From Oppiella nova (lineage: Eukaryota > Arthropoda > Arachnida > Sarcoptiformes > Oppiidae), in contig CAJPVJ010000094.1 in assembly GCA_905397405.1 (NCBI GenBank), forward strand, positions 3,359 through 41,774: a stretch of 38,416 nt of DNA. The letters run 5' to 3'. Positions 34,625 through 38,416 of the stretch are shown here, piece after piece. Each line of letters opens with the position of its first letter. The first letter of the stretch is position 1. Below the pieces are notes generated by a model. The model was not told the DNA's origin. It worked only from the letters and a program-made list of their open reading frames with translations, and searched no databases. Both the position numbers and the translations under genes were made by a program.

Positions 34625-36989
34625 ATGACTTCCAAGACATCGCCGAAAGTCGGCTCATGTGCTCAAACGGTGTGCGCCCCGCCTCCAGAGTCACATGAGT
34701 CGCCCCCGGAAGCCCCGCTCGACCAGGGGGTGGAAGGGGTAGGAGAGGTCACCACCAGACCATCGGTGGTGTTACCGATAACCCTAAACACCAGTCCAAT
34801 CACTGGAACCACTGGTCAATCTGACTCCTCGTCAATAAGGAGGCGACCGTTAGGGTTGGCTAACCAGGACCTCAACGGATCCGTATCTACTGGGACTCCA
34901 ATCACTGGAACCACTTCGCCGACGACTCGCCCAACACCAGAGTCCAGGCGTTTGAGTTCAACGATTGGTCCGACGATTAACTACATCTCCATCGCAGACG
35001 ACGACAACAACGGCTGTTGTAACGGGTGTTGGTCTTGGATTAAGCCATGCTTTTGGTTACCAATCAGACGAATCCCAAAGAGGTTCCGAAAGTGGCGTCA
35101 AAATAGACATAAAGACTGTGAGGACCGCATGAGAGCACTGAAAACACCAACACCTGAGCCCACAGTCGACAGCCTTGAGAACAAACTATCAGTTCAGACG
35201 ACCGGCGACTCGATAACAACTCTTGAGATGAGCCGACAGAACGACTTCACCCATGAAGTAGTGTCCGTAGAGATACTGCCTATGAGTCCGACTCAAGACA
35301 ACAGCACCGGTAGTCGAGACAATACTTCTAATCCGACGCCTGATAGCGGTGTTGAGCTCTTGAGTGTAACAGCCGTCGAGTTCCCGACACACAGTCCCAC
35401 AGAACAGGTCTTTCCGGGCGTTCATAACCTGGAGAACAGTGTTGAAGACAACGGCAGACCTTCAGAAGATGTCGTCTTAATCGACACATTCTTCTATGAT
35501 ATCGTCTCCAGAATTGACACTGAAGTCAATGCAACACATCTTAGGGCACAAGTCTTGGCGGACACTCAGGGCTTAGGATGTGATGACCAGAAGGAGAGCT
35601 TCTCTTTCATTGAGAATAGAGTCGACACTCAATTCATGGCAACACATCTCTCGCCCAAAGTTTTGGCGAACTCTCCGGTGTCGGGATGTGTTGACTCACT
35701 CTTGCCATCGGTTGACAATAAAATGGTGCCAAAGAGGTGCGACTCAAGACTCGAGGCATTGGAAGACATATATCACGACTGTTTGGACACAGCTTCAGAT
35801 CCAAAGAGTGAGTACTTTAGCCTTCAATACGTTAAGCCGAGTGTTGGACACAGAAATCAAAGCAATCATCACTTGAGTAGCACTCAGTCAGTCAGACATC
35901 TGACACCAGCACCGGTACCTCCTATGATAGCAGGACCGATACCTCCAATGATAACAGCACCGGTACCTCCTATGAGAAGAGCACGGGTACCTTTTGAGGC
36001 AACTCGTTATCTCGAAGAGTTAGAACTCGAGAGAAGTGCTGAAAGGGTTTTAATGGACCCAAAGATCACCCAAAGAGCCGACAAAGACTTCTTCGAGAAG
36101 GCGGTCATGAATTCAGTTCAGAGTCTTCACGCAAAGCAAGTCATCCGTTTCGATGCCCTCTTAGGCACCGGTGGGTTCGGTATAGTCTTGTCAGTGAAGA
36201 CGAAAGGCATGAAAACCGTTGCCATAAAGTACTCCAAGGATTCAAAGAAAGACCAGTTGCGCAACGAAGTGGACGCCACTCTCCAGTTGTCGCACATGAA
36301 TGTCATCACAGCTTTAGTCGATAATATCGATGACTGCGTCGCCCATCACTTCCTAATTCTGGAGATAGCCGTCGACTCTCTCAAGGGTTATATAAATGGC
36401 AAACAGATAACGGCAGACAACAGTCGATATTTCTTTAGAGATATCATTAATGGCGTGGAATCGATACACGGGAAGGGATGGGCGCACATGGATCTCAAAG
36501 CGGCTAATATTCTGATAGTCAATGATCAGAAGGCTGGAGGACTGGTAGCCAAAGTGTCCGACTTTGGGGTTTGTAGGCGCTCTCATGGTCCCGGAACCCA
36601 AACCCAAACCACACGATGTCAAGCACTACGGGACGGTGTACTACACGTCTCCCGATGTGGTGGAGGGCCTGACCGTCCAGAACATACAGACGTGTGATCT
36701 CTGGGCTGTTGGTGTCATACTCTACCACTTATTCTACTTCAAGACTCCTTTCCCCACATTTAACGACATTTCGGACCCAAAGATAGTGGAGGAAAGGAAA
36801 CGGTATTTCAGGGATGAGTTGCCATTGATTTACGCGAAGAAGAGTAGGATTCACTTCGCAGACGAAGTCATGGCACTGATCCACACTCTTCTCGACACCG
36901 ACCCCTCCAAGAGAACGAGTCTAACAGAACTGATTCGTTTGAATCCATTTCTTCAACGCAATCCTTACATAAAGAGACCACAACTCTAG
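34625..36989 (+). CDS. Protein kinase with long Ser/Thr/Pro-rich N-terminus; one frame change
   Basis: Predicted Ser/Thr kinase, no specific family recognised. Frame 1 runs 34625-36697; the C-lobe continues in another frame to the stop at 36989, so one surplus base (or two missing) lies between about 36565 and 36600, near gggg or the aacccaaaccc run. Seen: 500-residue low-complexity N-terminus with a Cys/Trp cluster (CCNGCWSWIKPCFW, ~130-145) followed by a basic stretch; a 36-residue internal duplication; an 8-residue PPM repeat; then the kinase domain with GTGGFGIV (514 on), VAIK lysine 535, HMDLKAANIL (621 on, Met in place of the HRD Arg), DFG 646-648, then YGTVYYTSPDVVEG, CDLWAVGVILYHLF and TDPSKRTSL in the second frame. 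Catalytic Lys, Asp, Asn and DFG are kept. Either a single-base assembly error or a recent pseudogene; a tiny intron is less likely. Confidence 0.75.
35510..35725 (+). repeat. In-frame 108-bp tandem duplication in the kinase N-terminus
   Basis: Two diverged 36-residue units: RIDTEVNATHLRAQVLA...GLGCDD and RVDTQFMATHLSPKVLA...VSGCVD. The period is a multiple of 3 and the copies are diverged, so this is real protein evolution, unlike the 128-bp cases. Confidence 0.85.
35909..35995 (+). repeat. 24-bp coding minisatellite, PPM repeat
   Basis: About 3.5 units of 24 bp encode APVPPMIA, GPIPPMIT, APVPPMRR, ARVPF. Proline-rich; it could be a flexible spacer or an SH3/WW-type ligand just before the kinase domain. 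Confidence 0.85.
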
Positions 36990-37076
36990 ACAGCCATCAG
37001 TACAGTAGGAGTGGTGGACCCGAACTACACCTTAAGACTGACCATTCGTGAGGACAATCTGAAGACATTGTCGTTC

Positions 37077-37357
37077 ACTGTGACGACTATAAGAACCCAA
37101 AGGTATTAGAGATAAGGAAACAGTATTTCCGGAAAGAGTTGCCATAGATTTACACGAAGAGGAAGATTTTGATTCCAGACATCAGTAGAAACGAAACGAT
37201 GTCAGTGATGGCACTGATCCGGGATCTTCTGCACACCGACCCCTCCAAGAGATCGAGTCTATCGGAACTGATTGCTAATCACAGGTCTCTTCAGAACTAT
37301 CCTAACAATAGTAGACCACTAGTGGTGGTCGCGAACCGGCCCGCAGTTAGTCCTTAA
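37077..37357 (+). pseudogene. Tandem copy of the kinase C-terminus, with in-frame stop
   Basis: Directly downstream of the kinase stop. Translation NPKVLEIRKQYFRKELP, stop, IYTKRK, then MALIRDLLHTDPSKRSSL and ELIANHRSLQNYP parallels 36774-36986 of the kinase (DPKIVEERKRYFRDELP, IYAKK, MALIHTLLDTDPSKRTSL, ELIRLNPFLQRNP). The TAG at 37145-37147 replaces a Leu codon. Only the last ~90 codons of the domain are present. A partial tandem duplication that has decayed. Confidence 0.8.
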
Positions 37358-37910
37358 GGGCGACACAACCACCCGAGCATTCACTGGACGGCCGATTCCC
37401 AGTCGCTCAACACAACGATAACCACCAAATATCGGGAAAGACCGCCAAAACTAAGTCAACACCGCATCAAATGGTATGGACTCTGAGTACAGGAACGGTG
37501 TTATAGGTATACATTATATGGGAGTCGAGGCTTGAGTTTGTGTCAACTTTTATAGCAATTTGTATTTTGTTTGCAAATAAATAAATGTTTTATAAATTTA
37601 TTCGAAAATCTCTTTAATTAAAACCAAAACATCGATTCATTCACTCATTAAATGCAAACTATTTCACAGAATATTCCGAGTTTACACAAAATAGACTGCA
37701 TTAACAGTAAGCGTAAAACTTAATTATCAAGGTTTATTTGAAAACTTGAAGAGAGTCAACATGTGACAGGTCTTCGGCATTCATTTGGTCCATTGACATC
37801 GATTGACGCAAAACTCCAAAATAGCGTACAAAACAGATTTTAAAGTTTTTATTAAATAAGAATTTGGAAACAAATGCAATATTTCTATAAATTATTATTA
37901 AATTAATACA

Positions 37911-37943
<33 letters not shown>

Positions 37944-38292
37944 TTGGTCACTTTTTAAGTCGATACCAGCCGCTCAAACAATTAGGGTAGTTTTGAATCA
38001 ATGAATAACTGTATGATTATCTAAATGCTGCCATCAATACAAAATCTTGTCTCAATCCTCGCACTCTTTACCCTATATATAACCATAAAGAGTTTTATTG
38101 TTAATTACAAATAAGACTAATTAGATTAGATTAGATTACTTCTTATGTATTAATTATAGATACTATAAATCTGTAATGAGTCTATATTTTAATTGTGGTT
38201 TTATTTAAATAATAGAAAATACATTCATAAAATCGACATAAAATTTAAATTAAATTGTAGTTTAAAATGAAGTGCATTGAGAAGAAAAGCAC
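37358..38292. other. Intergenic right flank
   Basis: AT-rich. Contains an (ATT)n microsatellite (37911-37942) and a short ATTAG repeat (38118-38138). No protein-coding evidence. Confidence 0.55.
37911..37942. repeat. (ATT)n microsatellite
   Basis: About ten ATT units in uninterrupted order. Confidence 0.93.
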
Positions 38293-38415
38293 TTAAATCT
38301 CTGCGTTAGTCAACGATTTAATATTAGCTTTGATTTCGGACGCCAGGGATAGGAGGAGTGTAATCATAATTTTGTTGATAATTAAGAGCACAAAGATTGA
38401 GCCAAAACTATCAAC
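38293..38415 (-). CDS. Possible C-terminal exon of a gene entering from the right edge
   Basis: Minus-strand frame open from the window edge to TAA at 38295-38293, 40 codons: VDSFGSIFVLLIINKIMITL then LLSLASEIKANIKSLTNAEI. It has a hydrophobic stretch that could be a membrane segment followed by a short polar tail. The local base composition is less AT-rich than the flank. Family not recognised. Could be chance; the missing upstream sequence decides. Confidence 0.3.
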   Translation of the reverse strand, partial: VDSFGSIFVLLIINKIMITLLLSLASEIKANIKSLTNAEI

Positions 38416-38416
38416 G

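Noticed and set aside
38118-38138. ATTAG repeats as telomere-like sequence
   Set aside because: Arthropod telomere units are TTAGG; this is a four-copy pentamer in AT-rich sequence.
1-38416. CRISPR arrays, operons, bacterial promoters or terminators
   Set aside because: Spliced animal genes throughout; no regularly spaced repeats of the CRISPR kind.

Overview
This is an arthropod nuclear genome window, most likely from a mite or another chelicerate. The support is AT-rich spacers, many 60-100 bp GT-AG introns, animal-specific genes (pasha, strawberry notch, Hip1, tankyrase, Ypel, an MTMR3/4-type myotubularin), and a remnant of a cellular RNA-dependent RNA polymerase, a family kept in chelicerates but missing from most insects. 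The taxon call is inference. There are no tRNA, rRNA or CRISPR features. I rebuilt the exon models by hand; five multi-exon models are complete and close in frame from start to stop.

Layout. 1-2337 (-): pasha/DGCR8, C-terminus cut by the window edge. 3217-7593 (-): strawberry notch, 10 coding exons, 1275 aa. 8568-13493 (-): Hip1/HIP1R, 23 coding exons, 927 aa. 14449-18980 (+): tankyrase, 11 coding exons, 1211 aa, divergent from Hip1. 20878-22393 (-): yippee-like, 4 exons, 120 aa. 24869-27696 (+): MTMR3/4-type phosphatase, 866 aa, with an unusual repeated N-terminus and no FYVE domain. 28592-28972 (+): LSM4. 29142-31292 (-): mitochondrial IF-2, intronless, tail-to-tail with LSM4. 32.3-37.4 kb is a decayed, lineage-specific zone: a piece resembling a kinase N-terminus, the 3' end of a cellular RdRP with an in-frame stop, a long kinase gene with one frame change, and a stop-containing copy of that kinase's C-terminus. 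A possible gene tail on the minus strand enters at the right edge.

The genes do not form a pathway. Pasha and the RdRP remnant both belong to small-RNA biology, but they lie 30 kb apart and the RdRP is broken.

The strongest structural signal is four unrelated tandem duplications (near 2.0, 13.3, 15.4 and 32.3 kb), all with the same 128-bp offset. One shifts the pasha reading frame and one duplicates most of the first Hip1 exon. A shared period at unrelated sites points to unmerged 127-base contig overlaps in the assembly, not biology. Allowing for it restores clean models. I did not find a convincing new multi-gene system; the most novel-looking items are the myotubularin N-terminal repeat and the decaying kinase family.
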